Assembly (NCBI RefSeq): GCF_019449275.2
Contig: NZ_JAHZQZ020000014.1
Span: 310,001-374,000 of the forward strand
Source: Microbacterium sp. HD4P20
GTDB taxonomy: Bacteria; Actinomycetota; Actinomycetes; Actinomycetales; Microbacteriaceae
DNA length: 64,000 nt
Direction: 5' to 3'
The notes beneath the pieces are model-generated. The model was not told where the DNA came from, did not search any database, and saw nothing but the letters and a program-made list of their open reading frames with translations. The translations under genes were made by a program, and so were the position numbers. Positions 15,703-24,793 of the stretch are shown here, piece after piece. The first letter of the stretch is position 1. Every line of letters begins with the position of its first letter.

Positions 15703-18700
15703 ATGTCCGCGAGCGAACGACCGGGAGCGCTGACTCCCCTCGCGAAACTCGGCTTCAGCCGCCTGGGCGACGCCGACGACTTCCTGCGCGAGCTCGCCGA
15801 CGAGGCGCGCGTACCCCGTGACGCGGCCCTGGAAGGGGCGACCTTCGCCGCCGATCCGGACGAGGCCCTCAGCGCGCTCACGCGGCTGGCAAGACGCGAT
15901 GCGCAGGCCGTGAGGGCGCTCCGCGATCAGCCGCGGGGATGGCGCGCCCTGTGGGCGCTGCTGGGCGCGTCGTCGGGATTCGGCGACTTCTTCTTCCGCC
16001 ACCCCGAAGAGCTCGCCGAGCTTCAGTACGCCGGGGTGAGCCTCCCGTCCGAGCATGAGATGCGCACGACGCTGCTCGAATCCATCGGAGCAGTGGATGG
16101 CTTCGCCGCCGACGGCAGCGAGTCGGCGTGGGTCGCGCTACGCGTGCGCTACCGCCGCGTTCTGGCCCGCATCGCCGCGTTCGATCTGCTCAGCGCTTCG
16201 CCGGTGGACGAGATCGCGGCCGTCTCGGCGCGACTGGCCGACGCCGCCGGTGCGGCGCTGGAGGCATCCCTCGCGGTGGCGCGCACGCGGGTCTCGGGCG
16301 GTGTCGCCGGAGTGAGCCTCTTTCCCCGCGACCAGGTGGCCCGTACGGGGCTCGCGATCATCGGGATGGGCAAGGCCGGCGCCCGCGAACTCAACTACGT
16401 CAGCGACGTCGATGTCATCTTCGTCGCCGGGGCCGACGACGACACGACGCACGAGTTGGGGGAGAGCCGGATCGTCGACATCGCCACGCGGCTCGCGGTG
16501 CAGACCATGCGGGGCATTTCGGGGGTCGAGCTGGAGCCACCGCTGTGGGAGGTCGACGCGAACCTCCGGCCCGAGGGCAAGCAGGGCGCCCTCGTGCGCA
16601 CGCTCGACTCGCACGCGGCGTACTACGAACGGTGGGCCAAGAGCTGGGAGTTCCAGGCGCTCCTGAAAGCTCGCCCGATCGCCGGCGACGAAGCGCTGGG
16701 CGGTGCGTACATCGATGCCGTGCAGCCCAAGGTGTGGACCAGCGCTGCCCGAGAGAACTTCGTCGACAGCGTCCAGCGCATGCGCGAGCGCGTCACCGAG
16801 CACATTCCGGCGCAGGAGGTGGCGTACCAGATCAAGCTCGGGCCAGGCGGCATCCGCGACATCGAGTTCACCGTGCAGCTGCTGCAGCTCGTGCACGGGC
16901 TGAGCGACGAGGGCATCCGACAGCGAGGCACGCTGGCGGCACTGGACGCGCTCGTCGTAGAGGGTTACATCGGCCGCGCCGAGGCATCCGCGTTCTCCCG
17001 TGACTACCGTGTGCTGAGGCTGCTCGAGCATCGTGCGCAGCTGCGGCACCTGCGCCGCACCCACTTGATGCCTTCCCGGCCCGAGGAGCTGCGCGTCCTG
17101 GCCCGCTCCTCGTCACTCGCAGAAACCGGCGAGGACGTCTGGAAGCTGTGGGAGGCGGTCAAGCGCGAGGTGCGTGACATCCACGTCCGGCTTTTCTACC
17201 GGCCACTGCTCTCGGCGGTCGCCGCCCTTCCCGCCGACGAACGGGCCCTGTCCACCGCACAGGCCCACGATCGACTCGCCGCCATCGGTTTCACGGATCC
17301 GGCGGGGGCGCTCCGCCACATCGCGGCGCTCACCGGCGGGCTCAGCCGGAAGGCCACGATCCAGCGCCACCTCATGCCCGTGATGATCCGGTGGTTCGCA
17401 GACGGCGTCGATCCCGACTACGGGCTCCTGGCGTTCCGTCGCCTGAGCGAGAAGCTGGGTGACACGCATTGGTTCCTTCGCATGCTGCGCGACTCGTCCG
17501 GCGCGGCCGAGAGCCTCTCGCGCGTGCTGTCGGGCTCCCGCTACGTCGGCGAGCTTATGGAGTGGATCCCGGAATCGGCGGCCTGGCTCGACGATGCCGC
17601 CCTGCTGAGGCCCCGGTCCGGCGTCGCTCTGCAGGAGGAGGCGCGCGCCATCCAGGCGCGGCACGACACGATCGACGACGCGATGCGAGCCGTGCGCGCC
17701 CTTCGGCGCCGCGAGCAGCTTCGAGTCGCGATGGGGGCGATCCTCGGCACCATCACCATCGGCGAACTCGCCGCGGCGCTGACGACCATCACGGATGTCA
17801 CGATCCAGGCCACGCTGCGGGCGGTCCGCCGCGAGATCGTTCCTCCCGCCGACGCCGATCTCGACTTCTCCGTCATCGCGATGGGTCGCTTCGGGGGCGC
17901 TGAACTCGGGTTCGGCTCCGACGCCGACGTCATGTACGTCTATCGCGCGAACGCAGTGGAACCACAGCGGGCGCAAGATCTCGCGGTCAAGCTGGTCTCG
18001 GCGCTGCGCAGCTACTCCGAGGACCAGCGCGTACCGCTCGAGCTCGACGCCGATCTGCGGCCGGAAGGCCGCAACGGGCCGATCGCGCGCTCGCTCGAGG
18101 CGTACGAGGAGTACTACCGTCGCTGGGCAGTCCCGTGGGAGGCCCAGGCGCTGCTGCGTGCCCGGGGGGTTGCGGGCAGTGTGAAGCTGATCGACGCATT
18201 CACTCGCATGGCCGATCAGGTGAGGTACCCGACGCGGATCGATGCCGCGGCGGTGCGTGAGATCAAGCGCATCAAGGCACGCGTTGAAAGCGAGCGACTG
18301 CCGCAGGGCGTCGATCCGACGCGGCATCTCAAGCTCGGGCCAGGCTCGCTCAGCGATGTCGAGTGGCTCGTTCAGCTGCTGCAGCTGCAGCACGCCCATG
18401 CTGTGCCGGCGATGCGCACGACGGCCACGCTCGGCGCGCTCGAGGCCGCTCAGGATGCGGGGCTGATCGCCTCCAGCGCCGCCGATCGGCTCGCCGAGGC
18501 GTGGCGGCTGGCCAGCCGCCTGCGCTCGGCCAACACCCTGCTGTCAGGGCAGACCAGCGACGTCCTGCCGGTGGACCGCAACAAGCTCGACGGCATCGGG
18601 CGCCTCCTGGAATACCCGGCCAGATCAGCGACACAGGTCGAAGAGGACTACCTCGGCACGACCCGGCGGGCACGTCGGGTGTTCGAGAAGCTCTTCTACG

Positions 18701-18705
18701 GCTGA
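15703..18705 (+). CDS. glnE: Glutamine synthetase adenylyltransferase/adenylyl-removing enzyme
   Basis: A 1000-residue bifunctional enzyme that adds AMP to, and removes it from, glutamine synthetase. Both nucleotidyltransferase halves are visible: GMGKAGARELNYVSDVDVIFV near residue 222 and AMGRFGGAELGFGSDADVMYV near residue 728. Each is followed by an ELDADLRPEG-type segment and a helical GlnE/PII-responsive domain (LKLGPGGIRDIEF and LKLGPGSLSDVEW). The ATG at 15703 directly follows glnA2. The probable substrate, GlnA with its tyrosine, is encoded convergently just downstream. Confidence 0.95.
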   Translation: MSASERPGALTPLAKLGFSRLGDADDFLRELADEARVPRDAALEGATFAADPDEALSALTRLARRDAQAVRALRDQPRGWRALWALLGASSGFGDFFFRHPEELAELQYAGVSLPSEHEMRTTLLESIGAVDGFAADGSESAWVALRVRYRRVLARIAAFDLLSASPVDEIAAVSARLADAAGAALEASLAVARTRVSGGVAGVSLFPRDQVARTGLAIIGMGKAGARELNYVSDVDVIFVAGADDDTTHELGESRIVDIATRLAVQTMRGISGVELEPPLWEVDANLRPEGKQGALVRTLDSHAAYYERWAKSWEFQALLKARPIAGDEALGGAYIDAVQPKVWTSAARENFVDSVQRMRERVTEHIPAQEVAYQIKLGPGGIRDIEFTVQLLQLVHGLSDEGIRQRGTLAALDALVVEGYIGRAEASAFSRDYRVLRLLEHRAQLRHLRRTHLMPSRPEELRVLARSSSLAETGEDVWKLWEAVKREVRDIHVRLFYRPLLSAVAALPADERALSTAQAHDRLAAIGFTDPAGALRHIAALTGGLSRKATIQRHLMPVMIRWFADGVDPDYGLLAFRRLSEKLGDTHWFLRMLRDSSGAAESLSRVLSGSRYVGELMEWIPESAAWLDDAALLRPRSGVALQEEARAIQARHDTIDDAMRAVRALRRREQLRVAMGAILGTITIGELAAALTTITDVTIQATLRAVRREIVPPADADLDFSVIAMGRFGGAELGFGSDADVMYVYRANAVEPQRAQDLAVKLVSALRSYSEDQRVPLELDADLRPEGRNGPIARSLEAYEEYYRRWAVPWEAQALLRARGVAGSVKLIDAFTRMADQVRYPTRIDAAAVREIKRIKARVESERLPQGVDPTRHLKLGPGSLSDVEWLVQLLQLQHAHAVPAMRTTATLGALEAAQDAGLIASSAADRLAEAWRLASRLRSANTLLSGQTSDVLPVDRNKLDGIGRLLEYPARSATQVEEDYLGTTRRARRVFEKLFYG

Positions 18706-18762
18706 TCTCGGACACGCCGCACTTCGCGCGGCCACGGCGTGCCGGGTCGCCGGCGGCAAAGC

Positions 18763-18791
18763 ACGAGGGCTCCGGTCTCCGGAGCCCTCGT
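18763..18791. terminator. Bidirectional terminator between glnE and glnA
   Basis: A perfect 13-bp stem (18763-18775 with 18779-18791) and a 3-nt loop between convergent genes. Confidence 0.8.
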
Positions 18792-18805
18792 ACTGCGAAA
18801 CGAAC

Positions 18806-20230
18806 TCAGACGCTGAAGTACAGCTCGTACTCGAACGGGTGAGGACGGGCGTTGAGCGGCTGGATCTCGTTCTCGATCTTGTACTCGATCCAGGTCTCGA
18901 TCAGCTCGGGGGTGAACACGTTGCCGCGCGTGAGGAACTCGTGGTCGGCGCGCAGCGCTTCGAGCGAGTCCAGCAGCGAGTTCGGCACCTGCGGGATGTT
19001 CTTGGCCTCCTCGGGCGGGAGCTCGTAGAGGTCCTTGTCGACGGGCTCGTGCGGCTCGATCCGGTTGATGATGCCGTCGATGCCGGCCATCAGCTGCGCG
19101 GCGAAGGCCAGGTACGGGTTGCCCGAGGCGTCCGGCGCACGGAACTCGATGCGCTTGGCCTTGGGGTTGGAGCCCGTGATGGGGATCCGGACGGCCGCGG
19201 ACCGGTTGCCGGCCGAGTACACCAGGTTGACCGGTGCCTCGTAGCCCTTGACCAGCCGCTTGTAGGAATTGAGCGTCGGGTTGGTGAACGCGAGCACCGC
19301 CGGCGCGTGCGCGAGCAGGCCGCCGATGTACCAGCGCGCCGTGTCGGAAAGCTGCGCGTAGCCCTTCTCGTCGAAGAACAGCGGCTTACCCTCGAGCCAC
19401 AGCGACTGGTGGGTGTGCATGCCCGAGCCGTTGTCGCCGAAGAGCGGCTTCGGCATGAACGTCGCGACCTTGCCCCACTCGAGGGCGGTGTTCTTGACGA
19501 TGTACTTGAACTTCAGGATGTCGTCGGCCGCGTGCACCATCGTGTCGAAGCGGTAGTTGATCTCGGCCTGGCCGCCGGTGCCCACCTCGTGGTGCGCGCG
19601 CTCGAGCTGCAGGCCCGACTCGATGAGCTTCAGCGAAATGTCATCGCGCATGTCGGCGTGCTTGTCGACGGGCGAGACCGGGAAGTAGCCACCCTTGTAC
19701 GGGGTCTTGTTGGCCAGGTTGCCGCCCTCTTCGACACGACCGCTGTTCCACGCTCCCTCATCGGAGTCCACGAAGTAGAAGCTCTGGTTTTGCTTCACCT
19801 CGTAGCGGACGTCGTCGAAGATGTAGAACTCCGCTTCGGGGGCGAAGAACGCCGTGTCGGCGATACCGGTCGAGGCGAGGTACTTCTCGGCCTTCTTGGC
19901 GACCTGACGCGGATCCTTGCCGTAGATCTCGCCGGTGCGCGGGTTGTAGATGTCGAAGACCATGATGAGGGTCTTCGCCTCCCGGAACGGGTCGAGGTAT
20001 GCGGTCGACACATCGGGAATCAGCTGCATGTCCGATTCGTGGATGTTCGCGAAGCCCCGGATGGAGGAGCCGTCGAACAGCTGGCCGACGGTGAAGAACT
20101 CCTCGTCGACGGTGGCTGCCGGAATGTTGAAGTGCTGCTGCACGCCAGGAAGGTCCGTGAACCGGATGTCGAGGAACTTCACGTCCTCGTCCTTGATGAA
20201 CTTCAGCACCTCGGATGAATCTTTGAACAT
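18806..20230 (-). CDS. glnA: Glutamine synthetase type I (I-beta)
   Basis: The main ammonia-assimilating enzyme, a dodecamer; 474 residues. Seen: [18 protein letters not shown], the [12 protein letters not shown] glutamate site, [16 protein letters not shown] and the catalytic-flap and ATP arginines ([25 protein letters not shown]). The adenylylation target is Y402 in [12 protein letters not shown], so it is a substrate for GlnE, whose gene is convergent. The ATG at 20230 is the only good start. About 85 bp upstream is a GlnR-type box, so nitrogen-responsive transcription is likely as well. Confidence 0.97.
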   Translation of the reverse strand: MFKDSSEVLKFIKDEDVKFLDIRFTDLPGVQQHFNIPAATVDEEFFTVGQLFDGSSIRGFANIHESDMQLIPDVSTAYLDPFREAKTLIMVFDIYNPRTGEIYGKDPRQVAKKAEKYLASTGIADTAFFAPEAEFYIFDDVRYEVKQNQSFYFVDSDEGAWNSGRVEEGGNLANKTPYKGGYFPVSPVDKHADMRDDISLKLIESGLQLERAHHEVGTGGQAEINYRFDTMVHAADDILKFKYIVKNTALEWGKVATFMPKPLFGDNGSGMHTHQSLWLEGKPLFFDEKGYAQLSDTARWYIGGLLAHAPAVLAFTNPTLNSYKRLVKGYEAPVNLVYSAGNRSAAVRIPITGSNPKAKRIEFRAPDASGNPYLAFAAQLMAGIDGIINRIEPHEPVDKDLYELPPEEAKNIPQVPNSLLDSLEALRADHEFLTRGNVFTPELIETWIEYKIENEIQPLNARPHPFEYELYFSV

Positions 20231-20314
20231 TAAGACTCCAGAGGTAGGGCATTCGGGACCGCCCGCGCGAGGCGCGGACTTGCTGGCAACGTACCGTCAG
20301 GGGATTGCCCCGCA

Positions 20315-20341
20315 GTGTCACCAATGTTTCCGGCATGTTAC
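20315..20341 (-). promoter_or_regulatory. GlnR-type box upstream of glnA
   Basis: On the minus strand the site reads GTAAC-n6-GAAAC-n6-GACAC, a full match to the gTnAC-n6-GaAAC pattern bound by GlnR in Streptomyces and relatives, plus a third half-site. It ends 85 bp from the glnA ATG and also lies 12 bp from the -10 of the divergent RDD gene. Confidence 0.75.
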
Positions 20342-20352
20342 AGGCGCCTGGA

Positions 20353-20358
20353 TACGCT
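20353..20358 (+). promoter_or_regulatory. -10 element of the RDD gene (leaderless)
   Basis: TACGCT followed by 6 nt and then the GTG start at 20365, the geometry of a transcript that begins at its start codon. Confidence 0.5.
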
Positions 20359-20364
20359 GGTGTC

Positions 20365-20775
20365 GTGACACAGAGCGTGCAGGACTATCCCGGGGAGCGG
20401 CTCGGCCTTCCTCGAGAAGGCGCCGGCTCGATCGGCCGGCCGGGTCGGCGGATCGGCGCCCTTTTCATCGACTACGGCGCGGCGTATCTCATCTCCGGAT
20501 TCTTCGGATGGGATCCGCTGGTGATCCTGGCCCTGTTCGCCGCGATCCAGATCGTCTTCCTGCCCACGCTGCAGGGCAGTCCCGGACATCGACTGTTCGG
20601 ACTGCGCCTGCTGCGCGTGGGTGGCGCCGATCAGGGTGGGGGAGGCTGGGTCGGCCTATGGCGGCCGGTCGTGCGCACGGCACTGCTCATCGTGGTCATC
20701 CCCGCGGTGATCTGGGATGCCGATCAGCGCGGTCTTCACGACAAGGTCGCCGGAACGGTGCTCGTACGGTCGTGA
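20365..20775 (+). CDS. RDD family membrane protein
   Basis: 136 residues with two to three hydrophobic segments (RIGALFIDYGAAYLISGFF, DPLVILALFAAIQIVFLP and TALLIVVIPAVIW). It has the Arg/Asp/Asp landmarks of the RDD family (GRRIGALFIDY) and the closing DQRGLHDKVAGTVLV. The function of the family is unsettled; transport has been proposed for some members. GTG at 20365 was preferred over an ATG 20 codons upstream, because a -10 element lies at the right distance for a leaderless message. Divergent from glnA. Confidence 0.8.
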   Translation: MTQSVQDYPGERLGLPREGAGSIGRPGRRIGALFIDYGAAYLISGFFGWDPLVILALFAAIQIVFLPTLQGSPGHRLFGLRLLRVGGADQGGGGWVGLWRPVVRTALLIVVIPAVIWDADQRGLHDKVAGTVLVRS

Positions 20776-20798
20776 CGGCCCCCCGAGGCCCCCGAGTG

Positions 20799-21509
20799 TC
20801 AGCGGGGACGGGGTGCGCGCACCTTCGTCGGGTCGACGCCCTTGGGAATCGGCAGTGAGGTCAACGACTGCGAAACGGACTCGATGCGCTTGATGACGGC
20901 GGCCATCGTCGCACGATCGATCTTCTTGGGGAGCGCCTTGATCGTCGATGCCAGCTTGGCGATCGGCACCTCGTCGGCGCCGTGCCCGACGTACAGCACC
21001 GTGACCGGCACTCCCGAGGCCACGCGCTGAACCTTTGCGCGCTCATCGTTCACGAGCCTGGTGAGACGCCCGCGAGCGCCTTCGCCGATGATGACGACAC
21101 CGCCGCGTCCGACAGCGCGGTAGACCGCCTCTTGGGTCTTGGGGTTGATGCCGACCGGCATCTCACTGGCCTGCCAGCGGCGGCCGAGAGAGGTGGACAG
21201 CACGTGACCGGTCGCTCCCGGCATCCCGTCGATCTTCTTGTACATCGCCCGAGTCGACATGCGCGTCATGGTCATGAGCGAACCGAGGACGCCGAGCATG
21301 AGTCCCGTGATGCCCCACAGCACCACGCTCCAGGGCGCAACCGGCGGGATGGCGAAGCCGATCCCCACGCCGACGGCGATGCCGAGCAACAGGACGCCGG
21401 CCAGCAGGAACGGAAGCCAGCGGAACTCCTTCTGCGTGAAGGTGAAGAGGGTGCGGATCTGCGAGAAGAAGCCGGGGCGTTTCTCGGGCGTCGTACTGCG
21501 GGCGGCCAT
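20799..21509 (-). CDS. DUF4191 membrane protein
   Basis: 236 residues. Two adjacent transmembrane segments near residues 32-80 (FLLAGVLLLGIAVGVGIGF and VVLWGITGLMLGVLGSLM) follow a short basic N-terminus. The C-terminal two thirds are cytoplasmic and basic, with YRAVGRGGVVIIGEGARGR and VTVLYVGHGADEVPI. This is the actinobacterial DUF4191 family, of unknown function, commonly found close to the glnA and lipoate or 2-oxoacid dehydrogenase genes as here. Convergent with the RDD gene at 23 bp. Confidence 0.85.
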   Translation of the reverse strand: MAARSTTPEKRPGFFSQIRTLFTFTQKEFRWLPFLLAGVLLLGIAVGVGIGFAIPPVAPWSVVLWGITGLMLGVLGSLMTMTRMSTRAMYKKIDGMPGATGHVLSTSLGRRWQASEMPVGINPKTQEAVYRAVGRGGVVIIGEGARGRLTRLVNDERAKVQRVASGVPVTVLYVGHGADEVPIAKLASTIKALPKKIDRATMAAVIKRIESVSQSLTSLPIPKGVDPTKVRAPRPR

Positions 21510-21633
21510 GCCGACAGCCTACCTTTTGCGCAGGCTCGCCTCGGCTCCTCCCCAGGTGGCAATCAGCGTCTGTTCGCCCACAGCTTCGGAAGATGAGCCC
21601 GACGGCACCCGGCGGAACGTCGAGACTGGCGCT

Positions 21634-22935
21634 GTGACTGCCGAAGGACCCTTGAGCGCCCACTATCGGATCGTGCGGGCCGTGCGTGCGCCCGAGGACG
21701 GGCCGTGGCCGGGCCGGCTCGTGCGCGCAGCATCGGGCGAGACCGGGGTGCTCGTCGACGCCGCCGTGCTCGGCAGCGCTTGGAGCGGATGGGATGCCGC
21801 GGCCGGGGGTCACATCCTGACACCGCTGGACATCGTCCGCAGGATCGACGGACACGACGTGTTGCTTCCCGTGTGCACCGAGCCGCTCGAGGCGTTCCTT
21901 CGACGCCGCGCGATCCGGATGCCGGTCGGCGCCGGCGAAGCGGTCACCCTCGCCGTCAGCGTGCTGCGGGGGTGCGCGGAACTGGCCGCGACCCCCGAGA
22001 TCGCCGGGGAGTGGTGGCTCGATGACACCGGGCGACCGGTGCTCGCCTCCGAGCTCTCGTCCCGGCGCGCGTTGGACGCCGCCGCCGAGGCGCTCCGGTC
22101 CGTCGTCGTCGACGCGCGCCTCGAACGCGTCTGGGACCTCGCCCTCCGCGCGATCAGTGCTCAGCGTGTCTCGGCGCGCGAACTGCTCGACGCCGAGGAC
22201 GCGCTGTTCGCCGCCGCAGCGCCTGAGCCGCTGACGACCGTGACGCTGAGTCCACGCAGCGCCGTCGATGCGGCACCGACATCGCGGGACACCGCCGCGG
22301 CCGTGGCCGCGGAACCGCCGCGCAGCACGTGGCAGACGCTCGTCGGCCACGTGGACGCCGACTTCGCAGACACCCTGTCGCGCGTGACGACCGGCATCTG
22401 GCGGCGCGCACGTGCCCGTGAACGACCACGGCGCGCGCCATGGGTCGTCGGCGGTGCGGTGGCCGCTGCCGTGCTCGCCGGTGGCGCTCTCTGGCCCGCC
22501 GCAGGTGGCGAGATCACCGAGGGGGAAGCCGCGCCGACGGCGCCCGCAGTGGAGCCGGCCCCAACCGGTCCGGCCGGTGCGGGAGCGGCGACGGAGGAAT
22601 CCGTCCCTGAGACTGCACCTGACGCCACGACCGAGGCGCCCGCGCAGGATCTGGCCGCCGTGGGAGCCGCACTGCTGACGGAGCGCCTCGCGTGCGGTGA
22701 CGACGAGACGTGCCTCGCGCGGGTCCTGTCCGACCCGTCGACGCCGCTCGGAAGCGGGGCCATCGACCTCGCCGCCTCCGAGCGCGTGGTGACGCTCCTG
22801 GACGATTTCGGAGACGTCGCGGTGCTCCGTGTCGACGCAGCGGACGAATCACTGCCGGCGCAGCTCGCCGTGCTCGTGCGCCAAGACGAGGAATGGCTGC
22901 TGCGCGACGTGCATGACGTCGCGCAGCAGCCGTAG
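21634..22935 (+). CDS. Hypothetical single-pass membrane protein
   Basis: 433 residues, starting with GTG at 21634. The first ~230 residues are cytoplasmic, with no motif I recognise. After a basic stretch (RRARARERPRRAPW) comes one membrane segment near residue 275 (VVGGAVAAAVLAGGALWPAA), an acidic Ala/Pro/Thr-rich linker and a small extracellular domain with two cysteines (LACGDDETCLARVL). The design resembles regulatory or anchoring membrane proteins. An ATG-initiated frame upstream overlaps DUF4191 and is unlikely. It ends 18 bp from the convergent E2 gene. Function unknown. Confidence 0.6.
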   Translation: MTAEGPLSAHYRIVRAVRAPEDGPWPGRLVRAASGETGVLVDAAVLGSAWSGWDAAAGGHILTPLDIVRRIDGHDVLLPVCTEPLEAFLRRRAIRMPVGAGEAVTLAVSVLRGCAELAATPEIAGEWWLDDTGRPVLASELSSRRALDAAAEALRSVVVDARLERVWDLALRAISAQRVSARELLDAEDALFAAAAPEPLTTVTLSPRSAVDAAPTSRDTAAAVAAEPPRSTWQTLVGHVDADFADTLSRVTTGIWRRARARERPRRAPWVVGGAVAAAVLAGGALWPAAGGEITEGEAAPTAPAVEPAPTGPAGAGAATEESVPETAPDATTEAPAQDLAAVGAALLTERLACGDDETCLARVLSDPSTPLGSGAIDLAASERVVTLLDDFGDVAVLRVDAADESLPAQLAVLVRQDEEWLLRDVHDVAQQP

Positions 22936-22953
22936 TCGGACCGCCGGAGCGGA

Positions 22954-24729
22954 TCAGATGCCGAGCTGAGCCTGGAAGTCGGCGGCCTCGAGTCGCGCCT
23001 TGACAGCGCCGAGGAAGCGGGCGGCGTCCGCGCCGTCGATGATGCGGTGGTCGTACGAGAGCGCCAGGTACACGTAGGAGCGCACCGAGATCGCGTCCTT
23101 GCCGTCCACCACGACGACGCCGGGCTTCTTGACGACGGCGCCGAGTCCCAAGATCGCCGACTGCGGCAGGAACACGATCGGAGTGTCGAAGAGCGCCCCG
23201 CGGGAGCCCGTGTTGGTCAGCGTGAAGGTGCCGCCGGCCAGCTCATCGGGCTTCAGCTTGTTGTCGCGCGTGCGGGCGGCGAGGTCGGCGATCTCACGAG
23301 CGAACTGCGCGAGGTTCTTGCCGGCGGCATCCTTCACGACCGGCGTGAGCAGGCCGCGCTCGGTGTCGACCGCGATCGAGATGTTCTCGCTGGCCGGGTA
23401 GACGATGTCGTTGCCGTCGACGGTCGCGTTGATGATCGGGAACGCCTGCAGCGCTTCGACCGCCGCGACCGCGAAGAACGGAAGGAACGACAGCTTGTCG
23501 CCCGTCTTGGCCTGGAAATCGGCCTTGACGGCATCCCGGTAGGCCGCCAGCTTCGTCACGTCCACCTCGACGACCGTCGTGAGCTGCGCGGTCGCCTGCA
23601 TCGAGGCCACGGCTCGCTCGGCGATGACCTTGCGCAGGCGCGACATCGGCTGAGTGGTGCCGCGCAGTTCCGAGACCTCGAGCGCGGGAGCGGATGCCGC
23701 GGCGGGAGCGGGGGCGGATGCCGCCTCCGCGGCCTTGAGCACGTCCTCCTTGCGGATGCGCCCGCCGACCCCGGTGCCCTTGACGGTGGCGAGGTCGACA
23801 CCCTGCTGCTGAGCGAGGCGACGCACGAGCGGGGTCACGTACGCCACGCCGTCGGAGTCTTCGCTCGACCCGAGCGACGGCGCCGAGGCAGCCGGTGCTG
23901 CGGGAGCAGGCGTGGTCTGGGCGGCCGGTGCGGCTTCCTTGGTGGGCGCGGGCGCTGCCTCGGCAGCCGGCGCGGCCTGCGCTTCAGGCTCTGCTGCGGC
24001 CTCGGGCGCGGGGGCGGGCTCAGCAGGAGCCTCGGCCTTCGCGGGAGCCGGTTCCTCGTCCGGCGCTGCGCCCGCCTCGCCGATACGGGCGAGCGGCGAT
24101 CCGACCGCGATGGTCTCGTCTTCCTGGACGAGGATCTCCTGGAGCACCCCGGCGAACGGCGAGGGGATCTCGGTGTCGACCTTGTCGGTCGATATCTCGA
24201 GCAGCGGCTCGTCGACCGCAACATCGTCGCCGACCTTCTTGAGCCAGCGGGTCACGGTTCCCTCGGTCACGCTCTCGCCTAGTTCGGGCAGGACGACGTC
24301 CTTGCCGTCGGCGGCGGGCGCGGGCGCTTCGGCGGCGGGCGCGGGCGCTTCGGCTGCGGGCGCGGGAGCCTCGTCGGCGGGCGCGGGAGCCTCGTCGGCG
24401 GGCGCAGCGGGCTGCTCGGCGGCGGGAGCCGGCGCAGGGTCGGGCTCGGCGGATTCGGCGGCGGGCGTCTCGGGCGCTGCCTGCGCACCGGAGCCGTCCC
24501 CGATCTTGGCCAGCACGGCGCCGACCTCGACGGTCTCGTCCTCTTGGACCAGGATCTCCTCGATCACACCGCTGACGGGCGACGGGATCTCCGTGTCGAC
24601 CTTGTCCGTGGAGATCTCGAGCAGGCCCTCGTCCGCCTGGACCGTGTCGCCGACCTTCTTGAGCCAGCGGGTGACCGTTCCCTCTGTGACGCTCTCACCG
24701 AGAGCGGGGAGGACCACGGAAGTGCTCAT
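22954..24729 (-). CDS. sucB: Dihydrolipoamide acyltransferase (E2), two lipoyl domains
   Basis: 591 residues. Two N-terminal lipoyl domains each carry the lipoylation lysine in [14 protein letters not shown] (near residues 42 and 180). They are joined by a long Ala/Pro/Glu linker. A peripheral-subunit-binding domain follows ([21 protein letters not shown]), then the catalytic domain ending in [19 protein letters not shown] with the HxxxDG active site. This architecture is given to SucB/DlaT in Actinobacteria, where one E2 can serve both pyruvate and 2-oxoglutarate complexes. It lies 64 bp after lpd on the same strand, and aceE is in the window at 7.3 kb. Confidence 0.9.
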   Translation of the reverse strand: MSTSVVLPALGESVTEGTVTRWLKKVGDTVQADEGLLEISTDKVDTEIPSPVSGVIEEILVQEDETVEVGAVLAKIGDGSGAQAAPETPAAESAEPDPAPAPAAEQPAAPADEAPAPADEAPAPAAEAPAPAAEAPAPAADGKDVVLPELGESVTEGTVTRWLKKVGDDVAVDEPLLEISTDKVDTEIPSPFAGVLQEILVQEDETIAVGSPLARIGEAGAAPDEEPAPAKAEAPAEPAPAPEAAAEPEAQAAPAAEAAPAPTKEAAPAAQTTPAPAAPAASAPSLGSSEDSDGVAYVTPLVRRLAQQQGVDLATVKGTGVGGRIRKEDVLKAAEAASAPAPAAASAPALEVSELRGTTQPMSRLRKVIAERAVASMQATAQLTTVVEVDVTKLAAYRDAVKADFQAKTGDKLSFLPFFAVAAVEALQAFPIINATVDGNDIVYPASENISIAVDTERGLLTPVVKDAAGKNLAQFAREIADLAARTRDNKLKPDELAGGTFTLTNTGSRGALFDTPIVFLPQSAILGLGAVVKKPGVVVVDGKDAISVRSYVYLALSYDHRIIDGADAARFLGAVKARLEAADFQAQLGI

Positions 24730-24793
24730 GACGATGTCTCCTTCGGAATGGATATCGGATCTAGCTTAGTGATGGCGGGGGCGCCCCTGGGCG

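Noticed and set aside
24280..24440. Tandem-looking GC-rich repeats
   Set aside because: They encode the Ala/Pro/Glu linker between the lipoyl domains of the E2 protein; ordinary low-complexity coding repeats.
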